This document shows positions 10,339 to 20,319 of a stretch of DNA of 64,000 nt, piece after piece. Every line of letters starts with the position of its first letter. Positions within the stretch are counted from its first letter, which is position 1. Source of the stretch: Treponema sp. (GTDB lineage Bacteria; Spirochaetota; Spirochaetia; Treponematales; Breznakiellaceae); the NCBI GenBank assembly GCA_031266875.1, contig JAISAE010000080.1, forward strand, positions 1-64,000, written 5' to 3'. The notes beneath the pieces were generated by a model. That model ran no database searches. It was given only the letters and a program-made list of their open reading frames with translations, and had not been told where the DNA came from. The position numbers and the translations under genes are program-made.

Positions 10339-11238
10339 TTAGGTGTCTGACACCACTAATGCGCTAGTTTTCAGGGCGATGTATCTGAGGTATTCGCCAT
10401 ACTCGGTCTTATAGCCGGCGGCAAGTTCGAGTAGGGCGTCCCGTGAAATCCAGCCGTTAGCAAAGGCGATTTCCTCAACGCAGGAAACATACATGCCCTG
10501 CCGTTTTTGAATGGTAGCGATGAAGTTGCCGGCCTCAAGCAGGCTGTCGTAGGTGCCGGTATCGAGCCACGCCATGCCCCGCCCAAGGGTCTCCACTGAC
10601 AGTCGGCCTCTGGCAAGATAGGCATTGTTCACCGCCGTGATCTCGATTTCGCCACGCGCTGAGGGCTGTATACCCTTGGCTATGCTCACCACCTCGTTGT
10701 CGTAGAAATAGAGGCCAGGAACCGCGTAATGCGACTTCGGCTGTTTTGGCTTCTCTTCGATTGAAAGCGCCTTGCCGTCCGCGTCAAACTCAACCACGCC
10801 ATAAGCAGTGGGGTCTTTCACATAATAGCCGAAGATTGCGCCGCCACCATTCCTCGTGATTCTTGAGCCTGCGTCCCGGAGCGTACCGCTGAACCCCCGT
10901 CCATAAAATACGTTGTCCCCCAGCACTAGAGCGCATGAATCCGCGCCGATAAACGATTCCCCGACAATGAATGCGTCGGCAAGTCCGTGCGGCTTTTCCT
11001 GCGCCGCGTACTCAAAGCGCATCCCCAACCAGTCGCCCTCGCCCAGGAGTTCCTTAAACAGGTGAATGTCCCGTGGTGTAGAAATAAGTAACACCTCCCT
11101 AATCCCCGCCAGCATCAGCACTGAGAGGGGGTAGTAGACCATTGGCTTATCGTAGAGGGGCAGGATTTGCTTAGAAACCGCTTTGGTAATCGGATACAGC
11201 CGTGTGCCGGACCCGCCAGCCAGAATAATACCTTTCAT
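10339..11238 (-). CDS. rfbA: glucose-1-phosphate thymidylyltransferase
   Basis: [47 protein letters not shown]. Confidence 0.97.
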   Translation of the reverse strand: MKGIILAGGSGTRLYPITKAVSKQILPLYDKPMVYYPLSVLMLAGIREVLLISTPRDIHLFKELLGEGDWLGMRFEYAAQEKPHGLADAFIVGESFIGADSCALVLGDNVFYGRGFSGTLRDAGSRITRNGGGAIFGYYVKDPTAYGVVEFDADGKALSIEEKPKQPKSHYAVPGLYFYDNEVVSIAKGIQPSARGEIEITAVNNAYLARGRLSVETLGRGMAWLDTGTYDSLLEAGNFIATIQKRQGMYVSCVEEIAFANGWISRDALLELAAGYKTEYGEYLRYIALKTSALVVSDT

Positions 11239-11391
11239 TATCCTTTATTATATCCTTTAGGTGTGTTGATATCAAGCAAAGGGCGCGATATTACTGCGGC
11301 TGGCTAAAGTTTGGAATAGGTTTGCTTATGAAGTTCTTCTTTTTACCGATATTGAACACAGTACGGTAAGTATTGGGAGGGAAATTATACT

Positions 11392-12213
11392 ATGATAAGA
11401 AGTTGGTACACTGGCGCGAGCGGAATGCGGGCGCAGCAGTGGCGGCTGGACGCGATTGCCAATAACCTGGCTAACGTGGACGCAGACGCTTACAAAAAAG
11501 ACGTGGTTTCGTTTAAGTCATTCCCTGAAATGCTCATGCGACGCATGAATGACGATGGGGTTCATACTAACCCTATGGGTTCGGTTGATTCAGCCCCCAT
11601 CATCGGCAAACTGGGAACCGGCGTTGAGCTGAACGAATTGTTCACCAATTTTGAGCAGGGCGGACTCAAGCAAACAGACAGCGGCTTTGACCTTGCCCTT
11701 GATGGCAAGGGCTTTTTCGTTGTCTCAACCCCCTGGGGCGAACGCTATACGCGGAATGGGTCATTCCAGCTTGGCAAAGAAGGCTTTCTCGAAACCAAAG
11801 AAGGCTATCCAGTGCAGGGCGAAAACGGCTCCGTCAGGATTGGGGACAATGAGTTTCAGGTTGATAAGCTCGGCAGGGTTTGGATACACATGGTTAACGA
11901 GCAGGGAGAAAGTGAAAACACGCTTGTTGATACCCTAGAAATCGTGGAGTTCGACATTGACCGCTATCTGCAAAAACAAGGTTCCAGTCTCTATCGTTCC
12001 ACCGACGTGTCGGGCGACGCTCAGGTTCTTGGAATCGGGGACCGTCCGCGGGTGATACAGGGCTTCACCGAGGCTTCCAATGTAGACCCGGTTGTTGAGA
12101 TGGTTCAGATGATCGAGGTGAACCGCGCTTATGAGGCCAACCAGAAGGTGATTCAGAGCGGCGACACCATGCTCGGAACCCTCATCAATCAAGTAGCCAG
12201 AATAAGCGGCTAA
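11392..12213 (+). CDS. flgF: flagellar basal-body rod protein FlgF
   Basis: WYTGASGMRAQQWRLDAIANNLANVDADAYKK; C-terminal NRAYEANQKVIQSGDTMLGTLINQV. Confidence 0.85.
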   Translation: MIRSWYTGASGMRAQQWRLDAIANNLANVDADAYKKDVVSFKSFPEMLMRRMNDDGVHTNPMGSVDSAPIIGKLGTGVELNELFTNFEQGGLKQTDSGFDLALDGKGFFVVSTPWGERYTRNGSFQLGKEGFLETKEGYPVQGENGSVRIGDNEFQVDKLGRVWIHMVNEQGESENTLVDTLEIVEFDIDRYLQKQGSSLYRSTDVSGDAQVLGIGDRPRVIQGFTEASNVDPVVEMVQMIEVNRAYEANQKVIQSGDTMLGTLINQVARISG

Positions 12214-12225
12214 GGGGAATAGTAT

Positions 12226-13026
12226 ATGATACGAAGTTTATATACCGGCGCGTCCGGCATGATCGGACAGCAGGCGAACATTGACACGATATCGAATAAC
12301 CTCGCCAACGTGAACACCACTGGCTATAAAAAGATGCGGGCTGATTTCGAGGACCTGCTTTACCAGACTGTTAAAACCGCCGGAACACCAGCCACTGAAG
12401 ATACCACTGTACCGGTTGGCATACAGATGGGGCATGGTGTCAGACTCGCGGCAACCCAGCGCATGTTCTCACAGGGTTCACCGCAAAGCACGGACAACCC
12501 GACCGACATGGCAATTATAGGCGACGGGTTCTTCCGTATCCAGATGTACGACGGAAGCTACGCCTATACCCGCAACGGGGCGTTTCAGGTGGACTCAGAC
12601 GGACGCATGGTTACGGCCAATGGTTACTGGCTTTTGCCGGACATTGTGATGCCAGAAGGCTTTCTGCCGGAAACGATTACGGTTGCCAAAGACGGGCGTG
12701 TTTCGGTTGTTGTGCCGCAAATCAACGATAATGAGGCCATTGATGTCGGACAGATCGACCTGTACCGTTTCCCCAATCCTGTGGGGCTGACGGCGGTTGG
12801 AGAAAATCTCTTCAAGATAACCGAAGCCTCTGGCGATCCCATTGCGGGACGGCCTGGTTATGAGGGCATGGGGCAGATTCAGCACAAGTTCCTTGAGATG
12901 TCCAATGTGTCGGTTGCTAAAGAGATGGTTGATCTTATCGTTGCTCAACGGGCTTATGAGTTCAACTCCAAGATTATCCAGACCAGCGATTCCATGCTCG
13001 GCATCGCCGCTGGCCTGAAGCGGTAA
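12226..13026 (+). CDS. flgG: flagellar distal rod protein FlgG
   Basis: MIRSLYTGASGMIGQQANIDTISNNLANVNTTGYKKMRADFEDLLYQT. Confidence 0.95.
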   Translation: MIRSLYTGASGMIGQQANIDTISNNLANVNTTGYKKMRADFEDLLYQTVKTAGTPATEDTTVPVGIQMGHGVRLAATQRMFSQGSPQSTDNPTDMAIIGDGFFRIQMYDGSYAYTRNGAFQVDSDGRMVTANGYWLLPDIVMPEGFLPETITVAKDGRVSVVVPQINDNEAIDVGQIDLYRFPNPVGLTAVGENLFKITEASGDPIAGRPGYEGMGQIQHKFLEMSNVSVAKEMVDLIVAQRAYEFNSKIIQTSDSMLGIAAGLKR

Positions 13027-13030
13027 GCTC

Positions 13031-13447
13031 ATGGGTATAGACAGCATTGGTTCCTTATACCTTAATGAATCGCGTCTTTCGCTTTCGACCGGCGCTTTGA
13101 GCGAAACGCCGTCAACCGGGACCAGCTTCGCGTCTATTCTGGACAAGGCTGCTAAACAGCCCGCTGGTTCCGGCGAACAAAGCGTGAAACCGCATATCGA
13201 CAAGACAGACAAGCTCTACGAGCAGTGCGAGGCGCTTGAAACCTTTCTTATCAAGAACCTGATCAGCGGAATGAGGGCTACCGTGTCAAAATCAGGCTTC
13301 ATTGACCAGAGTTTCGCGGGCAAGATGTACGAGGATATGCTCTACGACGAGTATGCCAAAGACTTTAGCAAGAACGCGCACTTCGGCCTGGCGGAACTGG
13401 CCTACCTTGAACTCAGTGGTCAGCGCGGCAAGGTGCCGGGCGCGTAA
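13031..13447 (+). CDS. FlgJ-like rod-binding protein
   Basis: CEALETFLIKNLISGMRATVSKSGFIDQSFAGKMYEDMLYDEYAKDFSK; third gene of flg cluster. Confidence 0.85.
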   Translation: MGIDSIGSLYLNESRLSLSTGALSETPSTGTSFASILDKAAKQPAGSGEQSVKPHIDKTDKLYEQCEALETFLIKNLISGMRATVSKSGFIDQSFAGKMYEDMLYDEYAKDFSKNAHFGLAELAYLELSGQRGKVPGA

Positions 13448-13507
13448 TGAATTGATTAAACCAAAAGGATTGCCGACGCAAAGGTAAAGAATGTGGTTTT
13501 TATTCTT

Positions 13508-14194
13508 TTATGCGCGGCAGTCCATTCTTTTTAACATTTCCACCCTTAGTTCTTTTAATGTATGTACGGTAATATCCGGCTTTTCTGCCGGTATTCTTGG
13601 TTTCTGGTTTTTGTGTATTCCAACTTCTATTCGTATTGTTTTCATTCCCACCATTTTTGCGGGTATGATGTCCTTGTCTATTCTGTCTCCAATCATGACA
13701 CTTTCTTCGGGTTTGCAATTACACGCAGCTAGTATCATTTCAAAATATCTTGGATCAGGTTTTGTTATGGTATAATCGTCTTGTATTTCAGTATAGGTAA
13801 AATACGGTAACAAATGCTCTTCTTGTAAATAACTCTTGAAGTCAATTCCATACTGTCCCAATATCCCTATCTTATAACGCTTTGAAAATTCAAACAAAAA
13901 GTCTTTTATTCCATCTAATAGTTCAAAGTTTTTATTGAATTCCCTTATTTCTGTTTTATATTGGTCTTTGGATTTTTTGAAATCAGGTTCGCCAATATTC
14001 TTATACAGAATATAATCATATACTTTAGGGATAAACCGGTAAACAGCTTCTTCCACATCATCCCAATAATTTTCTATCAAATACTTTTTATTATACCTAT
14101 GTATAACCTGAGTAATGATTCTTGCAGAGTTCTCCTCAAAATTCCGTTCATTGAGAATGACACCTCCAGCATCTAAAAATATATTCTTTATCAT
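13508..14194 (-). CDS. HAD-superfamily hydrolase
   Basis: IFLDAGGVILNE, ITKPDPRYFEMILAACNCKPEESVMIGDRIDKDIIPAKMVGMKTI. Confidence 0.85.
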   Translation of the reverse strand: MIKNIFLDAGGVILNERNFEENSARIITQVIHRYNKKYLIENYWDDVEEAVYRFIPKVYDYILYKNIGEPDFKKSKDQYKTEIREFNKNFELLDGIKDFLFEFSKRYKIGILGQYGIDFKSYLQEEHLLPYFTYTEIQDDYTITKPDPRYFEMILAACNCKPEESVMIGDRIDKDIIPAKMVGMKTIRIEVGIHKNQKPRIPAEKPDITVHTLKELRVEMLKRMDCRA

Positions 14195-15570
14195 AACAAC
14201 TCCTTTATAACGCCTTCTTGAGGCGCATACCGCTGATTCAGTTTTCCCGCAATTTCAAGCAGTTTTTCGCGTGTATTAAGCTCAGGGTCATCAAGCACAG
14301 TCTCCAGCAGTTCGTTTAAAATAATGCCGATGAGACGGCCGGGTTTAATGCCAATGGCCATGAGATCGTGTCCCGTAAGCGCCAAGTCTTTGAGCGAAAG
14401 CGCGGCGCTCTGGGCAAGCGCCGCGTCAACCCGCGACACTAAGCCTGCCAGATAATCCGCCGGAACCTCGCGCCCCGTAATACCTGAAGCGTCGGCAAGC
14501 CGGAGCCGGTAGAGCGCGTCGAGGTGTTCTACGCCCACGCGCTGTATAAAGCGCCGTACCGCCGCGTTGGTCCATATATCCTCATAATGAAACATGTGTT
14601 CCCCAATTAAATGCGTAACATCGTTAATCATCGCGCCGGAATAATGGAGGCGCGTCATAAGAGCGCGGCAAAGAGTGGCCGATGTTTTTTCATGCTGATA
14701 GAATGTCCAGACCCCATCGTCGCTCAACGCGCGGGCGGACGGCTTACCAATGTCGTGAAACAGCGCCGCGAGGCGCACAAGCAGCGATTCGTCGCGCCGC
14801 GCCGCAAAATCGCAGGCAAGCAGGGAATGGTCAAGCACATCAAAACGATGCAGCCCTTTTTGTTCAACGCCACGACAGGCCGCTAATTCTGGCAGCACTA
14901 ATTCCAGCAGACCAGTTTTTTCCATTAACAAAAACGCGCCTGACGGTTTCGGCGTGGCAATGATTTTATCAAGCTCATCGCGTATCCGCTCTAGCGACAC
15001 CTTCGCGGTTATTTCAAGGCAGGGTTTTATGGCAGCGAGGGTTTTTTCTTCAACAGAAAAGCCCAGCTGCGCGACAAAACGCAGCGCCCGCAAAGGCCGC
15101 AGACCATCCTCGCTAAATCGCTCCCGCGCCTCGCCGACCGAGCAAATTACGCCGCGCTTAATATCGCCAATACCGTTAAATGGATCAACCAACGGCTTGC
15201 CACCGGGCAAAGGCGCCGCAACAGCATTCATGGTAAAATCACGGCGCCCCAAGTCCGCCTCAATGGTGGCGGCGTAGGCAACACGGGACGGATGCCTGCC
15301 GTCAAGGTAATCCGCCTCAGTCCTGAATGTCGTAACCTCAATGGACAGCCCCCGATACCGCACCGTAACCGTGCCGTGTTTAATGCCGGTGGGAATAACC
15401 ACGCGAAACATGGCGATAACCTCTTCCGGTACGGCGTCGGTGGCGAGGTCGAAATCGTGCGACTCAACGCCACGCAGTATATCGCGCACCGCGCCTCCCA
15501 CAAGAAAAACGCTTTTGTTATGGGACGCGAAAACACCGGCAATTTCCTTTAATATCGGGTCAATCTCCAT
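14191..15570 (-). CDS. CCA tRNA nucleotidyltransferase / poly(A) polymerase family with HD domain
   Basis: VFLVGGAVRDILRGVESHDFDLATDA; RRDFTMNAVAA; LAALFHDIGKP. Confidence 0.92.
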   Translation of the reverse strand: MEIDPILKEIAGVFASHNKSVFLVGGAVRDILRGVESHDFDLATDAVPEEVIAMFRVVIPTGIKHGTVTVRYRGLSIEVTTFRTEADYLDGRHPSRVAYAATIEADLGRRDFTMNAVAAPLPGGKPLVDPFNGIGDIKRGVICSVGEARERFSEDGLRPLRALRFVAQLGFSVEEKTLAAIKPCLEITAKVSLERIRDELDKIIATPKPSGAFLLMEKTGLLELVLPELAACRGVEQKGLHRFDVLDHSLLACDFAARRDESLLVRLAALFHDIGKPSARALSDDGVWTFYQHEKTSATLCRALMTRLHYSGAMINDVTHLIGEHMFHYEDIWTNAAVRRFIQRVGVEHLDALYRLRLADASGITGREVPADYLAGLVSRVDAALAQSAALSLKDLALTGHDLMAIGIKPGRLIGIILNELLETVLDDPELNTREKLLEIAGKLNQRYAPQEGVIKELL

Positions 15571-15579
15571 GTGACGCCT

Positions 15580-16392
15580 CTATGCCTTCCGGGTAAGCGT
15601 GAGCGGCGCACTGCCCAGCTTCCGGTGTATTGCCAGCGCCACCGCTATCATCGCTACACAGAAAAGCCCTGTCAGTACCTCAGTGGTAACGAGCTTCAGT
15701 ACCTGCACCTGATACAGTACCGCCGGAATGTCAATCAGCGCATGGACGGCGATTGCCAGCGGGTAGAGCCACTGCCGGCGCTGCGTACCAAACACCGCAT
15801 AAAACACCAGCACGGATAGGGCGATCTGGACGCCGAGGGCGAAGACGCGCTCAATCCCGCCAATGAGGAACTGAGACGACGCAATGGTAGCAAGGCTGGC
15901 AAGCTGGGCTGTCGCCTGTTCCAGCACCGCGCCCTCCAGCCCAGAGACGACCGTCTCAATACCGCCGGTGTTAATCATGACACTGGCGACGATGTTGTTA
16001 ATCATGGGGAGCCCGGCGAGCAGTATCGCCTCAATACCGCCGTGTCCAACGCCGTAGGCCAGCGCCGCGCTGACCGTGACGCCAGTGAACTTTTTCTTCA
16101 ACAGGTGGTAGGCAATAAAACGGGCGCTTTCCTCGAATATCCCCGCCATGAGTACAGCATAGACAACGTAGAACACCTTGTTCTGCGCCAGCGCGCTTCG
16201 AAGTACAATGGTGTGGACATAGCGTTCCAGTGTCAACGCGAACAGCGTGAAACCAGCTACACCCGCCAGCAAGGGTATAAACGGCGCACGATATTTCCGG
16301 CGAAACGCAATAAACAAGCCTACGGGTAAGCCAATCGACAGTACCGCCGATAGCGCCATACATATAATTGATACCACAGGAACCTGTAACAT
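15580..16392 (-). CDS. YhfC-family intramembrane metalloprotease-like membrane protein
   Basis: Hydrophobic; IFEESARFIAYHLL, AYGVGHGGIEAILL. Confidence 0.75.
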   Translation of the reverse strand: MLQVPVVSIICMALSAVLSIGLPVGLFIAFRRKYRAPFIPLLAGVAGFTLFALTLERYVHTIVLRSALAQNKVFYVVYAVLMAGIFEESARFIAYHLLKKKFTGVTVSAALAYGVGHGGIEAILLAGLPMINNIVASVMINTGGIETVVSGLEGAVLEQATAQLASLATIASSQFLIGGIERVFALGVQIALSVLVFYAVFGTQRRQWLYPLAIAVHALIDIPAVLYQVQVLKLVTTEVLTGLFCVAMIAVALAIHRKLGSAPLTLTRKA

Positions 16393-16522
16393 AGTACCTC
16401 CACTTGTGTTGCATGGTACAGAAAACGTGGAGCGGCGTCAACGGAAGCGTAACGCGCCGTCAGCCTGAAAAGCAAACCACGCGGAACCCTTGACACAGGT
16501 AAACGTGGCCGCTTTGAGTTTC

Positions 16523-16558
16523 CAAAAAAATTAATACCGGGCATCACATGATGCCCGG
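16523..16558 (-). terminator. intrinsic terminator
   Basis: CCGGGCATCA-CA-TGATGCCCGG hairpin (plus 16537-16558) with T-run on the minus strand. Confidence 0.85.
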
Positions 16559-16596
16559 CTGTTTTTAACGAGTTTTCAGGAACCGTAGGTTTCCGG

Positions 16597-17952
16597 TTAA
16601 TTGCCCCAGTCTTTACGATAGTCTCCGGCTGCGGCGTTGGTAAGTACGCATTTTTGGCCAAATACAATCTGGGTCATCATTGAAATATACGCGCTCTGGG
16701 ACACACTGGGTTCCGCTTCATCTTTATCGTGTTTCAAAAGACTTGAAGCGGGTGTCAGATTATAGAAGAACAGCATACCGTAAGGATTACCCGATGTCGC
16801 CGCTGTTTTGAAACGGGTCGAATAATCATAAATAGTACCGGTTGCCTGCTCGTCGCCATTTACCACAATCGGCGGAAGCGGCGTTCCGCCCTGATAAGCA
16901 CCATTGCCGCCCACATCCATACCAAAGGGCGAATACTTGCTCCGGCCCAGACCATTGGCGCTGTCGTCAAGGTATCGGCCATACCAGGGCTGCTGCACAA
17001 TACTTACGGCGCTATCGAGCGAAGCAAAGGTAAGTCCGTCGTTTGACTGGCCTTCGGGGGTTATATAGCGTCCAGAGTTGTATTCATAGAGACTTACGAT
17101 CTTATTCGGCCCCAATGCCGCACGGGTCTCGGTGATGAGTGGGTGATATAAAGCCCCGCTTGCCTTCCACATGGCATCCATTTGCTCTTCGCTCGGAGCG
17201 GGACCAAGAATACCATTACCCGCTACAATGTCCTTGCTCGGATCGCGGTAGACCTCTCCGCTAAAAGGCCAACCCCACTCGCTTACCGGATAGGTCCAAA
17301 TGCTGTCTGGCGCAACGACTGTGTACTCATCCTGCCAGTTACCCCAGTCTTCCTTACTAGCCCATTCGTCGTCGAAGTCAACCCCGTCCAATTCGTAGTA
17401 TTCTACGTCTTTCTTGAGATCAGCAATAAAGATCGCCCGGTCATCAGCGTTCATAGTACCAAAACCAATACCGTCGTGATCTCCCAAAAGGCTGAGCAGC
17501 ACTTTGATGCCTTTTTCCTGCAAGGGTACAATGTACTTTTCCCGGTTTTCCAGGAGGTGCCGTATATTCTCATTGAAATGAACATGAGGCCCGCTTTCAG
17601 TACAACCATGAGCCGCGTCTGTTTCAAGAGCGCAATCTCTGCTTCTGATGTTTGCCGCAAAGAGAATCACATAGTCAAACAGCAACGTGCCGTCCTCAAG
17701 GACATAATCACCGGCGTTTAAGGGGTTGTGGTCATTCACTTCAATATAGACCGCCGTTTTTACCTTGTAACTCGTCCCGGCAATAACCTTGTCGGCGATG
17801 ATTACGGGGATAGTTTCAGGGATAATTTCTTCTTTTTCCTCTTTATCCCCTTCCCTGCCGGTCAGACAACCGGTTACCGTACATACAATCATGACCGCCG
17901 CCATGACGCCTAAAAGCAACTTCCATACATTGCTTTTTTGTTTCTTGTGCAT
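16597..17952 (-). CDS. GH18-like (endo-beta-N-acetylglucosaminidase type) lipoprotein
   Basis: Lipobox VCTVTGC; GH18 catalytic-type motif LDGVDFDDEWA; LLSLLGDHDGIGFG. Confidence 0.8.
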   Translation of the reverse strand: MHKKQKSNVWKLLLGVMAAVMIVCTVTGCLTGREGDKEEKEEIIPETIPVIIADKVIAGTSYKVKTAVYIEVNDHNPLNAGDYVLEDGTLLFDYVILFAANIRSRDCALETDAAHGCTESGPHVHFNENIRHLLENREKYIVPLQEKGIKVLLSLLGDHDGIGFGTMNADDRAIFIADLKKDVEYYELDGVDFDDEWASKEDWGNWQDEYTVVAPDSIWTYPVSEWGWPFSGEVYRDPSKDIVAGNGILGPAPSEEQMDAMWKASGALYHPLITETRAALGPNKIVSLYEYNSGRYITPEGQSNDGLTFASLDSAVSIVQQPWYGRYLDDSANGLGRSKYSPFGMDVGGNGAYQGGTPLPPIVVNGDEQATGTIYDYSTRFKTAATSGNPYGMLFFYNLTPASSLLKHDKDEAEPSVSQSAYISMMTQIVFGQKCVLTNAAAGDYRKDWGN

Positions 17953-17973
17953 AATTTTTCTCCTATGCATGGG

Positions 17974-18267
17974 TTATTTATTTAATCGAAAACCAAAGTT
18001 TCCGCTTAAACGCGAGTGTACTACTTCTGAAACAGAAGAAACGTTATGAGTCTTAGCCATAAGCAAGAAATCCCGCATACGCCGGGCCTCCGGTTCGTAC
18101 AAATAGTAGATTGTGTAGTTCGTGTCCGGCCAAAAACAGTAATTGCGACCGGTTTTTAAGGTAAGCTTGTTCGTGCCGGCTTGTAACATATACGCGGCGT
18201 TCACTGTGGCCAAAACGCCTCTCTTCCCGCCGGTATTAACGCCGTACTGGAAATTATACCCGCGCAT
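17974..18267 (-). CDS. hypothetical protein, possibly a remnant
   Basis: 97-aa ORF upstream of the GH18 gene on the same strand; no recognised domain. Confidence 0.3.
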   Translation of the reverse strand: MRGYNFQYGVNTGGKRGVLATVNAAYMLQAGTNKLTLKTGRNYCFWPDTNYTIYYLYEPEARRMRDFLLMAKTHNVSSVSEVVHSRLSGNFGFRLNK

Positions 18268-18278
18268 GGGAAGGTACG

Positions 18279-18378
18279 TTGTAAGTAAACAGATGTCCGG
18301 CAGGCATCTGACGTTTTCTCAAGTTCACGCTAAGATTCTAGCGGGCTGTAAAAAAGTGTCAAGTGGTTTTAGAAAACT
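18279..18378. repeat. dispersed intergenic repeat, copy 3 (hairpin CAGATG-TCCGGCAGG-CATCTG)
   Basis: Shares GTTGTAAGYAARCAG, hairpin loop and CTGACGTTTTCTCAAGTTCA...AAGATTCTAGC...GTCAAGTGGTTTTAGAAAA with copy 1. Confidence 0.85.
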
Positions 18379-18499
18379 TTTTTGAATTCCGCAAAAAATT
18401 TTGGCGCACGGGGATGGAGCGTTCTACGCCATGCGCGGCGGGATACTTCAATGGTACGTGTACCAGACGGGCGCGGCGCTCCGCGCCAAAAGCCGCGCC

Positions 18500-18880
18500 G
18501 CAGGTGGAGGCGCGGCCCGCTTCCTCCACAGCTACCGGCAAACAGGTCTGTGTACAAGTCCGCACGCCTGACCAAGAAAAGACGCGCCAGTGCTAAGTAA
18601 CCATGTTCGGTGTCAGAGACCGGGCGGAGGTGTAGGCGCGGCCCGCTTCCTCCACAGCTACCGGCAAGCAGGTCTATGTCCAAGCCCACGCGCCTGACCA
18701 AGAAAAGACGCGCCATTGCTAAGTATCCGTGTGAGGCGTCAGAGACCGGGCGCAGGTGTAGGCACGGCCCGCTTCCTCCACAGCTACCGGCAAACAGGTC
18801 TGTGTACACGCCCACGCGCCTGACCAAGAAAAGACGCGCCATTGGTAAGTAACCGTGTTCGGTGTCAGAGACCGGGCGGA
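18500..18880. repeat. 126-bp-period minisatellite, about 3 copies
   Basis: 'gctaccggca' at 18531, 18657, 18783; long conserved block CCCGCTTCCTCCACAGCTACCGGCAARCAGGTCT...CTGACCAAGAAAAGACGCGCCA. Confidence 0.95.
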
Positions 18881-18885
18881 TAAGT

Positions 18886-19281
18886 ATGAAAAACCTGCGT
18901 AATATGGGTAATCTGTGGACCATGTTCCTTGACCATGCGCTTAACGTGCTGACAGTGTGGCGCTTACTCCCAGGAGCAAGTCATTGGCGTCTAGGATTGA
19001 ATCGCTGGCGTCTGGGAGCGGGTCATTCACTTCTAGGAGCGGATGGCTCACTTCTAGGAGCGGATGATTCACTTCTAGGAGCGAGTGGCTCACTTCTAGG
19101 AGCGAGTCATTGGCGTCTGGGAGCGGGGCGCTTATTCTCAGGAGGGAATAGCTTGTTCCTTAGAGGGAGTGGCGTATTCTCAGGAGTGGGTGGCTGGCGT
19201 CTGGGAAAAAATCATTTATGTTCTGGCGGTACTTGTCAAAGTTATAAAAGTATATCATTATCAATATCAGGAGGAAATTAA
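18886..19281 (+). CDS. possible heptad-repeat leader ORF containing array 5
   Basis: MKNLRNMGNLWTMFLDHALNVLTVWRLLPGASHWRLG...LLGADGSLLGADDSLLGASG...; TAA stop 1 nt before the next ATG (ATTAACATG) and inside its SD region. Confidence 0.4.
   Translation: MKNLRNMGNLWTMFLDHALNVLTVWRLLPGASHWRLGLNRWRLGAGHSLLGADGSLLGADDSLLGASGSLLGASHWRLGAGRLFSGGNSLFLRGSGVFSGVGGWRLGKNHLCSGGTCQSYKSISLSISGGN
18973..19224. repeat. 21-bp-period tandem array 5 (about 12 units, consensus GGAGCGRRTSRYTSRCTTCTA)
   Basis: Units read: ggagcgggtcattcacttcta / ggagcggatggctcacttcta / ggagcggatgattcacttcta / ggagcgagtggctcacttcta ... Confidence 0.95.
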
Positions 19282-19282
19282 C

Positions 19283-19951
19283 ATGCCCGATAACCTACCT
19301 TCGAGCGACGTAGAATTTGACGTGTTCTTCGGGAACATCGTCAATTTTGTTGACCAGAAATGCGATGCGACTCCCCCTGTGTGGAATCACATCGTCCAGG
19401 CGTCTCGCCAAGAACTGCGCGGCGCGTATGACGCATGGACAGCGGCCTACAAGCCGACTAAAGTTCCCCACAGTCCGGTGCAGACAGCGGAAAAGAACCG
19501 CGTCCGTCAAAGTTCCGAGACTGTGCTGCGGGAATTCATAAACCGCTTTCTCCGCTATGACCCGGTAACCAACGAAGACCGGGACAACATGGCCATTCAC
19601 AACAAGAAAAGTACCCACAGTCCCATAGCGGTTCCCACGACCAGTCCTCAGCTTATCATTGACACCAGCACCATCCGCCGCCTCATCATCTATTACAAGG
19701 ACGAAAAGAGCGGGCGCCGGGGTAAGCCTGATGGTGTCCACGGTCTCGAAGTGTGCTGGGCTATCCTGGACCATCCGCCCATGAGCATCGAGGAACTGAT
19801 CCACTCCGCCTTTGACACCAAATCGCCCCTCATTCTGGAGTTTGACGAGCAGGACCGGGGCAAGCGCGTCTACATGGTGGGCTGCTGGGAAATTGCGCGG
19901 GAAGGAGAAAAAGGCCCCTTCAGCGCGATTGTAGAGGCGATTATTCCCTGA
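19283..19951 (+). CDS. unknown-function protein, paralogue of 62363-63028 (C-terminal beta-domain)
   Basis: SD AGGAGG; FINRFLRYDPVTNEDRDNMAIHNKKSTHSPIAVPTTSPQLIIDTSTIRRLIIYYKDEKSGRRGKPDGVHGLEVCWAILDHPP...GKRVYMVGCWEIAREGEKGPFSAIVEAIIP. Confidence 0.85.
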   Translation: MPDNLPSSDVEFDVFFGNIVNFVDQKCDATPPVWNHIVQASRQELRGAYDAWTAAYKPTKVPHSPVQTAEKNRVRQSSETVLREFINRFLRYDPVTNEDRDNMAIHNKKSTHSPIAVPTTSPQLIIDTSTIRRLIIYYKDEKSGRRGKPDGVHGLEVCWAILDHPPMSIEELIHSAFDTKSPLILEFDEQDRGKRVYMVGCWEIAREGEKGPFSAIVEAIIP

Positions 19952-20264
19952 TACATACGCAATGGCAGCATGAGAGATGGCCGTTCTGTGGCGAAAGCAG
20001 GGCGGCCAGTTCAGGGGAGTCGCGGGCGCCCTTACCGTGAACATGGCCATAGCCAGCGCATTGCCCGTATCACCTGAACTGCTTCCCCTGTTGTTTGTGC
20101 CAACTGTATGTTTTGATTTTAAAAATAGAAATTCAATATAAAGAGCTTCCGCCCTTGTGTTATGGAGGCTTCCGCTTATTTCAACGTACCGCTTGTATCA
20201 GATACCTCAATGATATTTGCCGCGCCCCGCTCTACAACATAAACTTTTTTTGCTTTCAGCCTAT

Positions 20265-20309
20265 TACCTACAAGCGCGAGACCCGCTTTGGCGGGTGCGC
20301 TTGTAGGTA
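20265..20309 (-). terminator. strong bipartite hairpin downstream of the solute-binding protein gene
   Basis: TACCTACAAGCGC-gag-ACCCGCtttgGCGGGT-GCGCTTGTAGGTA. Confidence 0.7.
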
Positions 20310-20319
20310 CGTGCCTCGT

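Noticed and set aside
18369-18923. 184-aa minus ORF with 42-aa repeats
   Set aside because: Follows automatically from the 126-bp repeat (multiple of 3); no RBS or homology support.
19295-20050. 251-aa minus-strand ORF
   Set aside because: Antisense shadow of the well-supported 19283-19951 CDS with SD.
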